Assembly: GCF_002234615.1 (NCBI RefSeq)
Contig: NZ_NMQW01000053.1
Span: forward strand, 53,573 to 117,572
Reading direction: 5' to 3'
Length of the DNA stretch: 64,000 nt
DNA from: Paenibacillus rigui
Lineage (GTDB): Bacteria > Bacillota > Bacilli > Paenibacillales > NBRC-103111
The notes under the pieces were generated by a model that worked only from the letters and a program-made list of their open reading frames with translations, made no database searches and was not told the origin of the DNA. Below, piece after piece: positions 9,390 to 17,399 of the stretch. The position numbers and the translations under genes were made by a program. The first letter of the stretch is position 1. Every line of letters begins with the position of its first letter.

Positions 9390-9407
9390 TATCTTAAATT
9401 AAAGATA
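9390..9407. promoter_or_regulatory. MhqR/MarR-like operator at the pirin promoter
   Basis: TATCTTAAATTAAAGATA is an inverted repeat (arms TATCTT/AAGATA) directly after the -10. A further degenerate copy lies at about 9411-9438. It resembles the MhqR operator, which has ATCTCGAATTCGAGAT-like symmetry, and matches the box at 10300-10315. Confidence 0.6.
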
Positions 9408-9460
9408 ATTAAATTTAAGGTTATTAAAATTAAGATATATTTTACGAGGAGGTTATTTCT

Positions 9461-10234
9461 ATGCAAACAAGAGTATATACCCCTGCAATGCAGGCCGTCG
9501 GCCAATTCGACGGTGGCAAAATCAAAGAGCAGAAGCCGATCGGTTTCTCGGGCGAAGGCTCTGTTATCCGGCGGGTAGGTCCGTTGTTTTACTGGGCATG
9601 GGCCACTTCGAGCGAGGATGCCAGGATTGGTCTGCATCCCCATCAAGGCTTTGAGATTATGACGTATGTGGTAAAGGGCCAGGCGTTTCACGGGGATACC
9701 CTCGGGACCGATAGCACGGTAGGTGCAGGCGGGGTACAGGTAATGCAAACCGGCTCCGGTGTCAGTCATCAAGAGAAGCTGGGCGCCGATTCGGAGCTGT
9801 TCCAAATTTGGTTTGAGCCTGAATTGATGGAGGCTATGGGCAGAACGCCAACCTATCGCCAATATGAGCATGAGGATTTTCCGCAAGTGAGCGGTAGTGG
9901 GTTCCACGTGAAAACCGTGATCGGAACCGGTGCTCCGATTGAACTGGTGGCTGATGCACAAATGTGGGATGTGGAGATTGATGCCGGCGCCAGCTACGCT
10001 CACCAAGTGGAGGTAGGCTATACGTTAACCGCTTTAGCGATTCGAGGCCATGGATCATGGATCACGACAGGGCAAGCGCAGCAGATAGCCCCATTCCAGC
10101 ACAAGGATTTTATTGTCGCGGCAGCGGAAGTGCAGACCGGTTTTGAAATAGTGAATTCGGGGGAGGAAGCGATGCGGATCATTCTTATTCAGGTTCCGAC
10201 AAGAGTGAACTATCCGCTCTATCCAAAGCGATAA
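9461..10234 (+). CDS. Pirin family bicupin protein
   Basis: This 257-residue protein has the pirin N-terminal cupin: RRVGPLFYWAWATSS, the metal site HPHQGFEIMTYVVKG (His-x-His-x4-Glu pattern) and SGVSHQE carrying the last ligand. The C-terminal cupin is less conserved. Pirins include quercetin 2,3-dioxygenases and redox-sensing regulators. A good ribosome site GAGGAGG lies before ATG 9461. It has a TTGACA/TATATT promoter and an MhqR-like operator, and a DoxX gene with the same operator follows. The pair is therefore probably induced by quinones or other electrophiles, which is inference from the operator. Confidence 0.88.
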   Translation: MQTRVYTPAMQAVGQFDGGKIKEQKPIGFSGEGSVIRRVGPLFYWAWATSSEDARIGLHPHQGFEIMTYVVKGQAFHGDTLGTDSTVGAGGVQVMQTGSGVSHQEKLGADSELFQIWFEPELMEAMGRTPTYRQYEHEDFPQVSGSGFHVKTVIGTGAPIELVADAQMWDVEIDAGASYAHQVEVGYTLTALAIRGHGSWITTGQAQQIAPFQHKDFIVAAAEVQTGFEIVNSGEEAMRIILIQVPTRVNYPLYPKR

Positions 10235-10299
10235 GAATTAGCGATTAACGCGATCGTTCATCTTTGTAATGCTTTGATAGAGGTTTTCACACGCCACAT

Positions 10300-10315
10300 A
10301 TCTTAAATTTAAGAT
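10300..10315. promoter_or_regulatory. Perfect 16-bp MhqR/MarR-like operator before doxX
   Basis: ATCTTAAATTTAAGAT is a perfect palindrome about 34 bp before the DoxX start. It shares its sequence with the box at the pirin promoter. A weak -35 (TTGATA, 10274-10279) lies upstream. Confidence 0.65.
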
Positions 10316-10348
10316 TATCAAACTAAAAACAAATAGGAGATGATAGAA

Positions 10349-10756
10349 ATGGTAGCAATGGGATTAGGATTGTTGTTGGTTCGTTTGGTAGTAGGGTTGT
10401 TGTTTGTGGGGCACGGGGCTCAGAAGCTGTTCGGCTGGTTCGGCGGGTATGGTCCGAAGGGAACGGGCGGTTGGATGGATTCGATCGGCATTAAACCTGG
10501 GGTCTTCATGGCTGTCCTCGTCGGCTTGATGGAGCTGGTGGGGGGTGCACTGTTTGTTGTCGGCTTGTTCACTCCTGCTGCCGGTGTGCTTATTGCTCTA
10601 ACGATGGTCGGTGCCATTGTCAAAGTACACGGAGGCAACGGCTTGTGGGCCACAGCCAACGGCTATGAATATCATTTGGTCTTGATCGCCGCAGCTGTCG
10701 GCATCGCATTGACAGGTGCAGGGGCCTATTCGTTGGATGCGCTGCTGAGCTTCTAA
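10349..10756 (+). CDS. DoxX family membrane protein
   Basis: This 135-residue protein has four membrane helices and the DoxX signature near the N-terminus, LLFVGHGAQKLFGWFGGYG. Related proteins (MhqP/YdfP, CatD/YfiD in Bacillus) are induced by catechols and quinones and are thought to take part in thiol or quinone redox protection. ATG 10349 lies nine bases after AGGAG; an ATG at 10340 directly abuts that site and is less likely. The gene follows pirin with its own operator copy, so both are probably one regulon. No clear terminator is seen; a GC palindrome at 10891-10904 lacks a T tract. Confidence 0.85.
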   Translation: MVAMGLGLLLVRLVVGLLFVGHGAQKLFGWFGGYGPKGTGGWMDSIGIKPGVFMAVLVGLMELVGGALFVVGLFTPAAGVLIALTMVGAIVKVHGGNGLWATANGYEYHLVLIAAAVGIALTGAGAYSLDALLSF

Positions 10757-10971
10757 CGAAAGAGGCTTCCTTCTCACCCGGCCCAGGCAAGGCAATGGCA
10801 GAGGAGGGCGGCAGGTCCATGACAAGGCCTCGGCTAAAGTAGCGCGACCGTCTCTGTAAAGCCGCGGCCCCAGCTGTTAATGTAAGTGGCCCCCCGGCCG
10901 GGGGAGGTCCGTCCAAAAGGAGGGCCTGCCGGCGGAAGGGTCGTCGTCCTGCTAGCCGCTGGTCTCAAAGC

Positions 10972-11859
10972 TTACCGAACCAAATTCTGAAGAGTCTGGT
11001 CGAGTCGGGGAAAGCGGAAGGCATAGCCTGCTTCCGTCAATCTTTCCGGAACGACCCACCGGCTCTTCAGGATGAGTTCGGTTTCTGTGCGGATGAGCCA
11101 TGCGCCGAGCTCCAGCAACCAGGCGGGGGCCGGCAGTCCGAACGGCCGGTTCATGGCAGTCCGCAGCTGCTGCATCAGCTCCTTGTTGGTGACAGGGTAA
11201 GGGGAGGAGCAGTTGAAAACTCCGCTCAAATCGTCCCTCTCCAGCAGGAAAAGAATGATTTGGAATAGATCCTCGATGTGGATCCAGCTGAATTTCTGAG
11301 TACCGGGACCTTGAATCCCGCCGAGTCCATAACGGACGAGGTGCTTGTAAGGGGTCATAACACCGCCGTGTTTCCCCAGGACGATAGCGATTCTTAGTGC
11401 GATTTGCCTTGTGCTGGGCAGTTCGCAGGAAAAGAACGTGCGCTCCCATGCTTGGGCCACTTCCACGGAAAAGCCGGAGCCGATGTCTCCGCCCGATTCC
11501 GTCATGGGCCGGTCCACGGCATGCCTGTAGATCGTGGCTGTGCTGGAATTCATCCATACGGCGGGAGGGTGGGTGCAGGCGGATACGGCCTTGCCGAGTA
11601 TCGCTGTTGTCTCAGTCCTGGAACGCATAATTTCTTCTTTGTTCCTGTCGTTATAGCGGCAATCTACCGATTTGCCTGCAAGATTGATAAGAAGCTGAGC
11701 GTGCTCGAGCGCCTGAACGATGCCATCGAGGTCATCCCAAGCAATATGAGAGGGCTGTCTTGATATGATGGCGACCTCATACCCGAGCTGGCGAAACTTT
11801 GTCTCCAGATAGGTTCCGACAAAACCGGTGCCCCCGGCTATGACCACTTTTTTAATCAT
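10972..11859 (-). CDS. SDR39U1/YfcH-type NAD(P)-dependent epimerase-like protein
   Basis: This 295-residue atypical extended short-chain dehydrogenase has the N-terminal Rossmann glycine motif VVIAGGTGFVGTYL, followed by LINLAGKSVDCRYNDRNKEEIMRSR, which is typical of the TIGR01777 family. Next come VWMNSSTATIYRHA and a C-terminal domain ending in VVPERLTEAGYAFRFP. Members are conserved in many bacteria but lack a defined substrate. It is a single gene convergent with doxX. The start ATG at 11859 is preceded by an AAAGGGGATG ribosome site. Confidence 0.88.
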   Translation of the reverse strand: MIKKVVIAGGTGFVGTYLETKFRQLGYEVAIISRQPSHIAWDDLDGIVQALEHAQLLINLAGKSVDCRYNDRNKEEIMRSRTETTAILGKAVSACTHPPAVWMNSSTATIYRHAVDRPMTESGGDIGSGFSVEVAQAWERTFFSCELPSTRQIALRIAIVLGKHGGVMTPYKHLVRYGLGGIQGPGTQKFSWIHIEDLFQIILFLLERDDLSGVFNCSSPYPVTNKELMQQLRTAMNRPFGLPAPAWLLELGAWLIRTETELILKSRWVVPERLTEAGYAFRFPRLDQTLQNLVR

Positions 11860-12007
11860 TTCCCCGCATCCCCTTTCGCGAATTCGTGAGCCAACACCAT
11901 TACAGCTAACAACCGATATGATAATCTTATGGTAGCATATTTGGAGCCGATAGATAGCCGCGGAAATGACAAATATAGGAACGTGGGGCTCGGATTGGGG
12001 GACATGT

Positions 12008-12343
12008 ATGAATCCTTATACGAAGAGAGTCGTAGAGATGATAAAAAGCATTCCGCCTGGGTATGTCATGACCTATGGACAAGTGGCGGAGCTCGCCGGA
12101 AACCGGAGAGGGGCCCGGCAGGTGGTAAGGATTTTGCATACGCTAAGCCATGTCCATCAGCTTCCCTGGCACAGGGTTATCAATGCCAAAGGGGAAATCG
12201 CCATACAGGATGACACGGCAAGGCTGTTTCAATCCGCCTCGCTTCAAGCGGAAGGCGTTGAAGTCACGCTGGAGGGAAAGGTCGACTTGATGAAGTACCG
12301 GTACATGCCGGATTTTATGGGGGAAGAGGCAGATTGGATGTAG
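12008..12343 (+). CDS. Alkyltransferase-like DNA-binding protein (ATL, MGMT family)
   Basis: This 111-residue protein has the O6-alkylguanine-DNA alkyltransferase DNA-binding domain: IPPGYVMTYGQVAELAGNRRGARQV, then PWHRVINAKGEI. The normal PCHRV alkyl-acceptor Cys is replaced by Trp54, which defines ATL proteins such as E. coli YbaZ. These bind alkylated guanine and flag it for nucleotide excision repair instead of accepting the alkyl group. GGGGG lies six bases before ATG 12008. The uracil-DNA glycosylase-like gene starts about 60 bases downstream, so the two form a small repair cassette. Confidence 0.88.
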   Translation: MNPYTKRVVEMIKSIPPGYVMTYGQVAELAGNRRGARQVVRILHTLSHVHQLPWHRVINAKGEIAIQDDTARLFQSASLQAEGVEVTLEGKVDLMKYRYMPDFMGEEADWM

Positions 12344-12405
12344 AGGGGAATGACGGGCCGGATCGTTGGGAACAGTAGTCATGACAACCATGTGGAGATG
12401 AGCTT

Positions 12406-12984
12406 ATGACTGCGTTCAAGCCGGAAATATTGCGGGAGGAAGCTCCACCCGCCTTTGCGGCCCAATGCCAAGGCTGCGAACTGGCCCGCCAGCGGCACCG
12501 GGTGGTATGGGGAGAGGGGAATCAGCAGGCGCCGATATTCATTCTTATGGATAATCCCGGGGCGAGAGAGGATAAGGAGGGCCATCCTTTTGTTTGCGGC
12601 ACCCGGGAGACGCTTCAGCTTGGGATGAAGGAAGCCGGGCTGGAGTTGAGCCAGGTTTACGTAAGCTATTTGCTTAAATGCCGCCCGGTCCGGGCATACG
12701 ATAAGCCCCTGGCCCGGGAAGCATGCTTCTCCCATTTGCGCTTTCAGCTGGAGGAGAAGAAGCCTTGTATTCTGCTCGGATTAGGCAATATCGTCGTTCA
12801 AACCTTATATCCGGAGCAGGAAGCGGATGTGAAAGGTTACCGGGGGCGATGGCATGCTTATGAGGGCATACCGTCGGTATTCTCATATCATCCGCTGGCG
12901 GTACGGCGAAGACCGGTGCTCATGAAGTACTTCGTCCAGGATTTGAAGCTAGTAGCTGAGCGCAATAAAGCAGGATTGTGCTAA
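12406..12984 (+). CDS. Uracil-DNA glycosylase family protein with 4Fe-4S cluster (family 4/5-like)
   Basis: This 192-residue protein has four Cys placed as in Fe-S uracil-DNA glycosylases: Cys21-x2-Cys24 at the N-terminus and Cys92 and Cys107 in the middle. The water-activating motif reads MDNPGAREDKEGHPFV instead of the common GEAPG form, and the late motif is SYHPLAVRRRP. It should remove uracil or deaminated bases from DNA. The Asn in DNPG and the Arg-rich end make the base specificity uncertain. It lies just after the ATL gene, and a strong terminator follows. Confidence 0.82.
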   Translation: MTAFKPEILREEAPPAFAAQCQGCELARQRHRVVWGEGNQQAPIFILMDNPGAREDKEGHPFVCGTRETLQLGMKEAGLELSQVYVSYLLKCRPVRAYDKPLAREACFSHLRFQLEEKKPCILLGLGNIVVQTLYPEQEADVKGYRGRWHAYEGIPSVFSYHPLAVRRRPVLMKYFVQDLKLVAERNKAGLC

Positions 12985-13039
12985 AGAACAGCTGAACGAT
13001 GCGTTCGGCAAAGCCTGAATCTTCTGCCAGCAAAATAAG

Positions 13040-13097
13040 AAAAAGGAAGGTCGCCGGTCTGCCGCGCATGCAGCAGATTCGGTGATCTTCCTTTTTT
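13040..13097. terminator. Bidirectional terminator
   Basis: A 17-bp stem (AAAAAGGAAGGTCGCCG with its right arm at 13080-13096, two wobble pairs) is flanked by A and T runs. It lies between the glycosylase gene and the converging asparaginase gene. Confidence 0.85.
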
Positions 13098-13100
13098 GCC

Positions 13101-14258
13101 TTACTTATCTGTTAGATCGACTTGGGGGGCGCCATAGGTCTCGAACCAGCCCTTGATCGTATCGGCGTTTTTGGAGAAGGACAAGCTCACAAGCAGCATG
13201 ATGCGAGCGTGCTGTGCATTCAAGTTGTCTCCTGCAATAATATTTTTGCCACCGGAGTAAATGCTGCCGGAGCCTGTGCGGGTCGTAGTGACGAAAATAA
13301 CGCCTTTTTCCTCAATCGCTTTTTGCCGCGCTTCGCTCATCGCTTTGGAAATCCCTCCGGCGCCTGTACCGGCCGTCACGATCCCTTGTGCGCCTCCGGC
13401 TACAAAACCGTCGATAGCCTCGCGTCCCGCGCCTTGGTAAGAGAAAGCAATTTCTACCTTCGGCAAATCCTCCTTCTTGATTCGCGTCAGATCAAATGGC
13501 GTCGCCCATTCATAGGCGGGCTTCAGGCTGCGCGCGGGTGCGCGGTAGATCCGGATATTTTTCTCGTCGATATATCCGAGCATCCCGAGCTGTGGAGACT
13601 CGAACGTATCAGTGCGGTAATCGTTTGTTTTGGTCACTTCTCTTGCCGCGTGAATCGTATCGTTGAGCATCAGCACTGTCCCGAAGTATTTCGTTTTGCC
13701 GCTGCCTGCAAGCTTAATGGCATTGTACAAATTCGCCTGTGCGTCACTTCCGATAACGGTCCAAGGCCTCATGGAGCCTGTAACGACTACCGGTTTCGGA
13801 CTTTGAACGGTCAGATCCAGGAAATAAGCGATTTCCTCCATCGTATCCGTTCCCGTCGTTACGACAACGCCGTCCTGCTCCTTCAAAGCCGCATCCACTT
13901 GCAGAGACAGATCGTACAAGTCCTGCATTGAATAAGCTGAAGAACCGGAGTTTCCGAATTGCGTTGTGGTTACTTCCGCGATCCGGTCTTTATTGGGCAG
14001 TGCATCGACCATATCTTGAATTAGCAAAGTTCCAGCCTTGTAGTTCTGGAAACTGGTTTCGTCCACGGATTTACCGGAAATGGTCCCCCCGGTGCCGATA
14101 ACTTTCACTTTAGGCAGAGAAGATGGAGCGGCTGCTTCCTCGCTTGCCGCGAATGCGGTAGAGGATGGCAGAAGACTTACAGGGGCGGCCAGAGCGGACA
14201 GCAGGAGACTGGATGTCAAGCAAACCTTAAGCAGACTGTGATGAAAAGTAATTGGCAT
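13101..14258 (-). CDS. Type II L-asparaginase, secreted
   Basis: This 385-residue enzyme hydrolyses asparagine to aspartate and ammonia outside the cell. A signal peptide ends near residue 37 at STAFA-A, with no lipobox Cys. The first catalytic motif GTGGTISG gives the nucleophile Thr59, and the second reads VVTTGTDTMEEIAYF. TGSMRPWTVIGSDAQANLYNA is also typical of the family. ATG 14258 has GGGAGG nine bases upstream; an ATG 51 bases earlier would bury the signal peptide. A perfect GlnR/TnrA box at 14292-14308 indicates nitrogen control, as known for Bacillus ansZ. Confidence 0.9.
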   Translation of the reverse strand: MPITFHHSLLKVCLTSSLLLSALAAPVSLLPSSTAFAASEEAAAPSSLPKVKVIGTGGTISGKSVDETSFQNYKAGTLLIQDMVDALPNKDRIAEVTTTQFGNSGSSAYSMQDLYDLSLQVDAALKEQDGVVVTTGTDTMEEIAYFLDLTVQSPKPVVVTGSMRPWTVIGSDAQANLYNAIKLAGSGKTKYFGTVLMLNDTIHAAREVTKTNDYRTDTFESPQLGMLGYIDEKNIRIYRAPARSLKPAYEWATPFDLTRIKKEDLPKVEIAFSYQGAGREAIDGFVAGGAQGIVTAGTGAGGISKAMSEARQKAIEEKGVIFVTTTRTGSGSIYSGGKNIIAGDNLNAQHARIMLLVSLSFSKNADTIKGWFETYGAPQVDLTDK

Positions 14259-14291
14259 ATGTATGTCCCTCCCAAGTATGCTTAGATATTG

Positions 14292-14308
14292 TGTTAGATA
14301 AACTAACA
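14292..14308. promoter_or_regulatory. GlnR/TnrA nitrogen-control box
   Basis: TGTTAGATAAACTAACA fits the consensus TGTNA-N7-TNACA exactly. It lies 34-50 bp before the asparaginase start. A larger inverted repeat (GTTAGATA 14293-14300, TATCTAAC 14311-14318) overlaps it. The promoter could not be fixed, so activation and repression remain open. Confidence 0.75.
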
Positions 14309-14318
14309 TATATCTAAC

Positions 14319-14700
14319 TTTATGGAAGTAATCATAAGGGGATGGTCACCGATTGATCAAATACCGAATGGACCAGATAAAACGCATACATCCACATTTA
14401 TCATCCATATGCGCGAAAATGCAGAACCTGAAGTCTTTTTATCAAAAAATCTATTTTGGCAGTCGATTGTGTTATTTGTATGTTATTTATTATGACACTC
14501 AAGTTTGGGTTGGACTCCCTCGAACGCACCTTCATCAAGGGCAAAATAACTACAAAATCCGACGGCATAAATGGAAACGAATGGGGCATTTATTGGGCCC
14601 TTCAGCAGGTTGTTTAATAATACCATGTATGGCAAAGTATTACTTAGTCGCCGTTTATATCATTTATTTAACGATAGATTCATATAAGGAGGAAGGCCTC
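14319..14700. other. Divergent intergenic region before the parM-like gene
   Basis: About 380 bases of AT-rich DNA. The frame of the actin gene happens to stay open from 14353, but the strong GGAGG before ATG 14701 argues against use of that extension. A short direct repeat GTTATTT occurs at 14471-14477 and 14482-14488. I found no convincing centromere-type array. Confidence 0.4.
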
Positions 14701-15897
14701 ATGAATTACCACTTTTTCGTAGGTAACGATAATGGAAACAGCGAACACGATTTGATCGTTGACGGCAAGCTTATCCAGCAGCCTAACGTCAATTGTACGG
14801 TGGACGAGCTTCCATGGAGCGAGGAGCAGGCGCCCGAAAGCTTCATCAAAAACCTGCAGGAACAATTGGTCGTGACCGTCGATTCTCCGGCTGCCCGTCC
14901 GGGCATGTACTATGTCGGCGCCTTCGCCCTGGAGAGCGGAGAGATTTTAGATAATTTGCAGATCGGTATCGACTTGAAATGCGATATGGATTTGCCCGTT
15001 GTGAACACGCTGGCCCAGATTGCTGCGGTAGCCGTACAGAAGGCGTACGATGAGGAGAAAAAGGTGCCCGACCACATTGATGTGGAGGTCGATATGGCAA
15101 CGGCGCTGCCGGTTACGCAGCATACGGACGAAACTTCCGCTAAATTCGAGAAGCGGTTTACGTCCGGCTCCCACCATGTGACGGTCCACCTTGGCATGCA
15201 CCGGGTGGCGGTTAAGATTGTATTCCCATTTACGAAGGTGGTGCCGGAAGCGACACCTGTCATTTTCTCGCTGCAAAAGGATGCCGACGGCAACTGGCGG
15301 GAAGGGGACATTTTCCGGGAATTTGCCGAGCATTATGCAATAGATAAGAAGTTCAACGGCAATTATTTCAAAGATAAGCGCATTCTGCATGTGGATATTG
15401 GCGACGGCTCGACGGAATACCCGATTACCGAAGGGAACAAGTTTCTGCGTCAGTTCGTTCATGGCAGCCATCACGGGACAGGCTATGCGATTGAAGAGGC
15501 GCTGGACGAGTTCAACCGGCTAATCCATTTGCCCGACAGCCCACGGCAGTTTTTCAGCGATGTGATCAAAAATCCGAAGCACAAGTATCACGCCCGGGCC
15601 ATCAAAACGCTCAAGCGACCCCTCGAAAGCCAGGTCCGTCAAATTGTGCAGAATGTGAAGCGTCAGCTGAACAAGGCCCGTAATGAAATCGACCTCATCT
15701 GTGTCTATGGAGGCGGAAGTATTCTGATGCGGTCCATGCTGTATCCCCAGCTGGAGGAGCTGTGCCTGGAGCGGGAAATGCAGCTTCTGTACATCCCGGC
15801 CGATTACGCGGTGCAGCTGAATGCGATGGGACTCGATGCCTTTGTTCGCGGCAAAATTTATGAGGCGTTGAAAAATAAAGCGTTCCAGCCCGCCTAA
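14701..15897 (+). CDS. ParM/StbA-family actin-like ATPase
   Basis: This 398-residue protein has the actin-fold nucleotide motifs: phosphate-1 VGNDNGNSEHDL near the N-terminus, phosphate-2 LHVDIGDGSTEYPI around residue 225, and the adenosine motif ICVYGGGSILMR near residue 340. It is longer than AlfA and nearer to Alp7A/ParM-like proteins. Plasmid members polymerise into filaments that push DNA copies apart. GGAGGAAGG precedes ATG 14701. The gene next in line (15961-16422) takes the place of the DNA-binding adaptor. The neighbours look chromosomal and no replication gene is seen, so its cargo is unknown. Confidence 0.85.
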   Translation: MNYHFFVGNDNGNSEHDLIVDGKLIQQPNVNCTVDELPWSEEQAPESFIKNLQEQLVVTVDSPAARPGMYYVGAFALESGEILDNLQIGIDLKCDMDLPVVNTLAQIAAVAVQKAYDEEKKVPDHIDVEVDMATALPVTQHTDETSAKFEKRFTSGSHHVTVHLGMHRVAVKIVFPFTKVVPEATPVIFSLQKDADGNWREGDIFREFAEHYAIDKKFNGNYFKDKRILHVDIGDGSTEYPITEGNKFLRQFVHGSHHGTGYAIEEALDEFNRLIHLPDSPRQFFSDVIKNPKHKYHARAIKTLKRPLESQVRQIVQNVKRQLNKARNEIDLICVYGGGSILMRSMLYPQLEELCLEREMQLLYIPADYAVQLNAMGLDAFVRGKIYEALKNKAFQPA

Positions 15898-15960
15898 AGG
15901 CGGAGGGCTTTCTCTGTGTGAGCTGGAATGCGATTCAATAGATGCCGGAAGGTGACATGC

Positions 15961-16422
15961 GTGAAAAAAACGAAGCAACCCGGTGATAATATCAGCTTGA
16001 AGACGAAGAAAACGGAAGACCCGTTCGTCATGCAATGGATCAATGCCCAGACGAATTTGATGGATTCGCTGCGCTATTTGATCGAGAATGAAATTCAGCA
16101 GCATGGCGTGCGCAACCTGCAGGCGTGCATTCCCGCCGAGCGGAGTGTGCTTGTATCGGCCGCGGCTGTGCTGGAACTGCCGTTCCCGGCAGTGGCTCAG
16201 CGTCCCGCTGCATCGCCCTTGCCTGTTGGCGTGCTGCTGTCGGGAAGCAGCGAGATCGCAGCGGCTCGGGAAGAGACGGCAGCAGCCGGGGTGGCTCTGC
16301 AGGAAGCGCCGGAGCAGGCGGTTGGGCCGGTGCCGGCGGAGCTTGACCAACGGGAGTCCGCGGAGTCAAGCGCTCCCGTGGAGGATGATATCGATGAGGA
16401 AGATATCGAATCGTGGATTTAA
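15961..16422 (+). CDS. Small protein paired with the ParM-like actin, possible adaptor
   Basis: This 153-residue protein is of unrecognised family. A basic N-terminus (VKKTKQPGDNISLKTKKTE) leads into a helical block FVMQWINAQTNLMDSLRYLIENEIQQHG. A low-complexity Ala/Pro/Glu linker follows, ending in a strongly acidic tail EDDIDEEDIESWI. A basic DNA-contacting head plus an acidic C-terminal peptide is what one would expect of a ParR-like adaptor binding actin filaments. That is inference; no ribbon-helix-helix was recognised. GTG 15961 has GGAAGGTG six bases upstream; an upstream ATG at 15928 is less likely. A long-stem terminator follows. Confidence 0.65.
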   Translation: MKKTKQPGDNISLKTKKTEDPFVMQWINAQTNLMDSLRYLIENEIQQHGVRNLQACIPAERSVLVSAAAVLELPFPAVAQRPAASPLPVGVLLSGSSEIAAAREETAAAGVALQEAPEQAVGPVPAELDQRESAESSAPVEDDIDEEDIESWI

Positions 16423-16497
16423 TGTGCGGTTGACGTTGTTACCGATTTTTCAGGATGAAGTTCGGCAGTAAATGATAAATCATCTTCAACAAACAGA

Positions 16498-16580
16498 AAG
16501 GCCCTGTGATCCAATTTTGTATTCCTTTCGAAGGGTTTTTTCGATCAAGGGAAACAAACGGATTGCAGGGCCTTTTATTT
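16498..16580 (+). terminator. Terminator after the ParM-like pair
   Basis: The left arm at 16498-16512 (AAGGCCCTGTGATCC) pairs with the right arm at 16560-16574 (GGATTGCAGGGCCTT), with two mismatches, and is followed by TTTTATTT. Confidence 0.65.
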
Positions 16581-16822
16581 GCATCTCATCAGGATTTTCT
16601 TGTAGACATGTACACAGGAATGGGCGTTTTGTGCGCATGCCCAAACGTTGTAGAGTGGCCGTGGGCATTAAGGTCCCTCGAAATGATTCAGTTTCCTCAC
16701 TCAAGCTCATGAATTCGCAGGATTTTATCCTCGCGTTAGTATGAAAATGTTCACGTCTCCACGTCGCCCTAGCGATTCTCGCTTCCATGTCTCAACGGGT
16801 CATAGCCCATCTTGCTGAAAGC
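16581..16822. other. Gene-free stretch
   Basis: About 240 bases without a supportable gene. A reverse-strand frame of 100 codons (16486-16788) crosses the terminator and has no recognisable motif. Confidence 0.4.
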
Positions 16823-16853
16823 AAAAAGCCCCCCAGCCGATTTGCTGGAAGGG
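16823..16853 (-). terminator. Terminator of the MarR gene
   Basis: Read on the minus strand, CCAGC and GCTGG form a stem that continues into C/G-rich sequence and is followed by CTTTTTGC. Confidence 0.65.
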
Positions 16854-16912
16854 ACCAGTTCCTTGTTAATTGCGGTACTTATATACCTCATGAATAATAT
16901 TAAAAACAGCGA

Positions 16913-17383
16913 TCAAGGTGGCGAGTCTTTACAAGACGATGAAGACCTTGTTTTTGTTCTTTCCGCCAGCTTAGTAATCGACTCAATGTCTTGATCGGTT
17001 AATTGATCTAGAAAATGTTTGCGTATTGCCTTTGAGACTAAGGGAAGGGCCTCATCCAAGGCTGACTTTCCGGCGGAAGTAATGCTGACTTGAACACCAC
17101 GATCCGTATCCAATGGATTTCTCAGAATAAGTCCACGTTTTTCCATCCGCGTTAGATGATGTGATAATCGGCTCTTATCCCAGTCCATCGAGTCGGCTAA
17201 TTCCTGTTGGCGAAGCTTACCGTTCCCAAATTGGACTAACCGATCTAATACTCCAAAATCGCCCTCTGATAGACCTGTGTGTTCGGACATGTCCTTTACA
17301 ACACGACCGAAGATTCTCTTAAAGGAACCTTTCCACCTATTCCATATTCGCATTTCCTCTTCGTTTAGTTCGTTCTTATCCAT
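16913..17383 (-). CDS. MarR family transcriptional regulator
   Basis: This 156-residue winged-helix regulator shows GLSEGDFGVLDRLVQFGNGKLRQQELADSMDWDKSRLSHHLTRMEKRGLILR (DNA recognition helix and wing), then DRGVQVSITSAGKSALDEA and a C-terminal dimerisation helix. ATG 17383 is chosen because it begins the hydrophilic MDKNELNEEEMR helix; the ribosome site is weak. It is transcribed divergently from an SDR and aldo-keto reductase pair. Three matching operators fill the gap, with one overlapping its own -35 (TTGACA-17-TGTAAC on the minus strand). It therefore probably represses itself and the reductases. Confidence 0.88.
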   Translation of the reverse strand: MDKNELNEEEMRIWNRWKGSFKRIFGRVVKDMSEHTGLSEGDFGVLDRLVQFGNGKLRQQELADSMDWDKSRLSHHLTRMEKRGLILRNPLDTDRGVQVSITSAGKSALDEALPLVSKAIRKHFLDQLTDQDIESITKLAERTKTRSSSSCKDSPP

Positions 17384-17399
17384 AGGAACATAATAACAA

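Noticed and set aside
10891..10904. CCCCCGGCCGGGGG palindrome as a terminator of doxX
   Set aside because: No T tract on either strand and placed 134 bases after the stop codon; kept only as a note.
14353..14700. N-terminal extension of the ParM-like gene
   Set aside because: The frame is open by chance, but the actin motif starts right after ATG 14701, which has its own GGAGG. The extension has no family-like sequence.
16486..16788. 100-codon minus-strand frame after the ParM pair
   Set aside because: Crosses the terminator hairpin and shows no recognisable domain.
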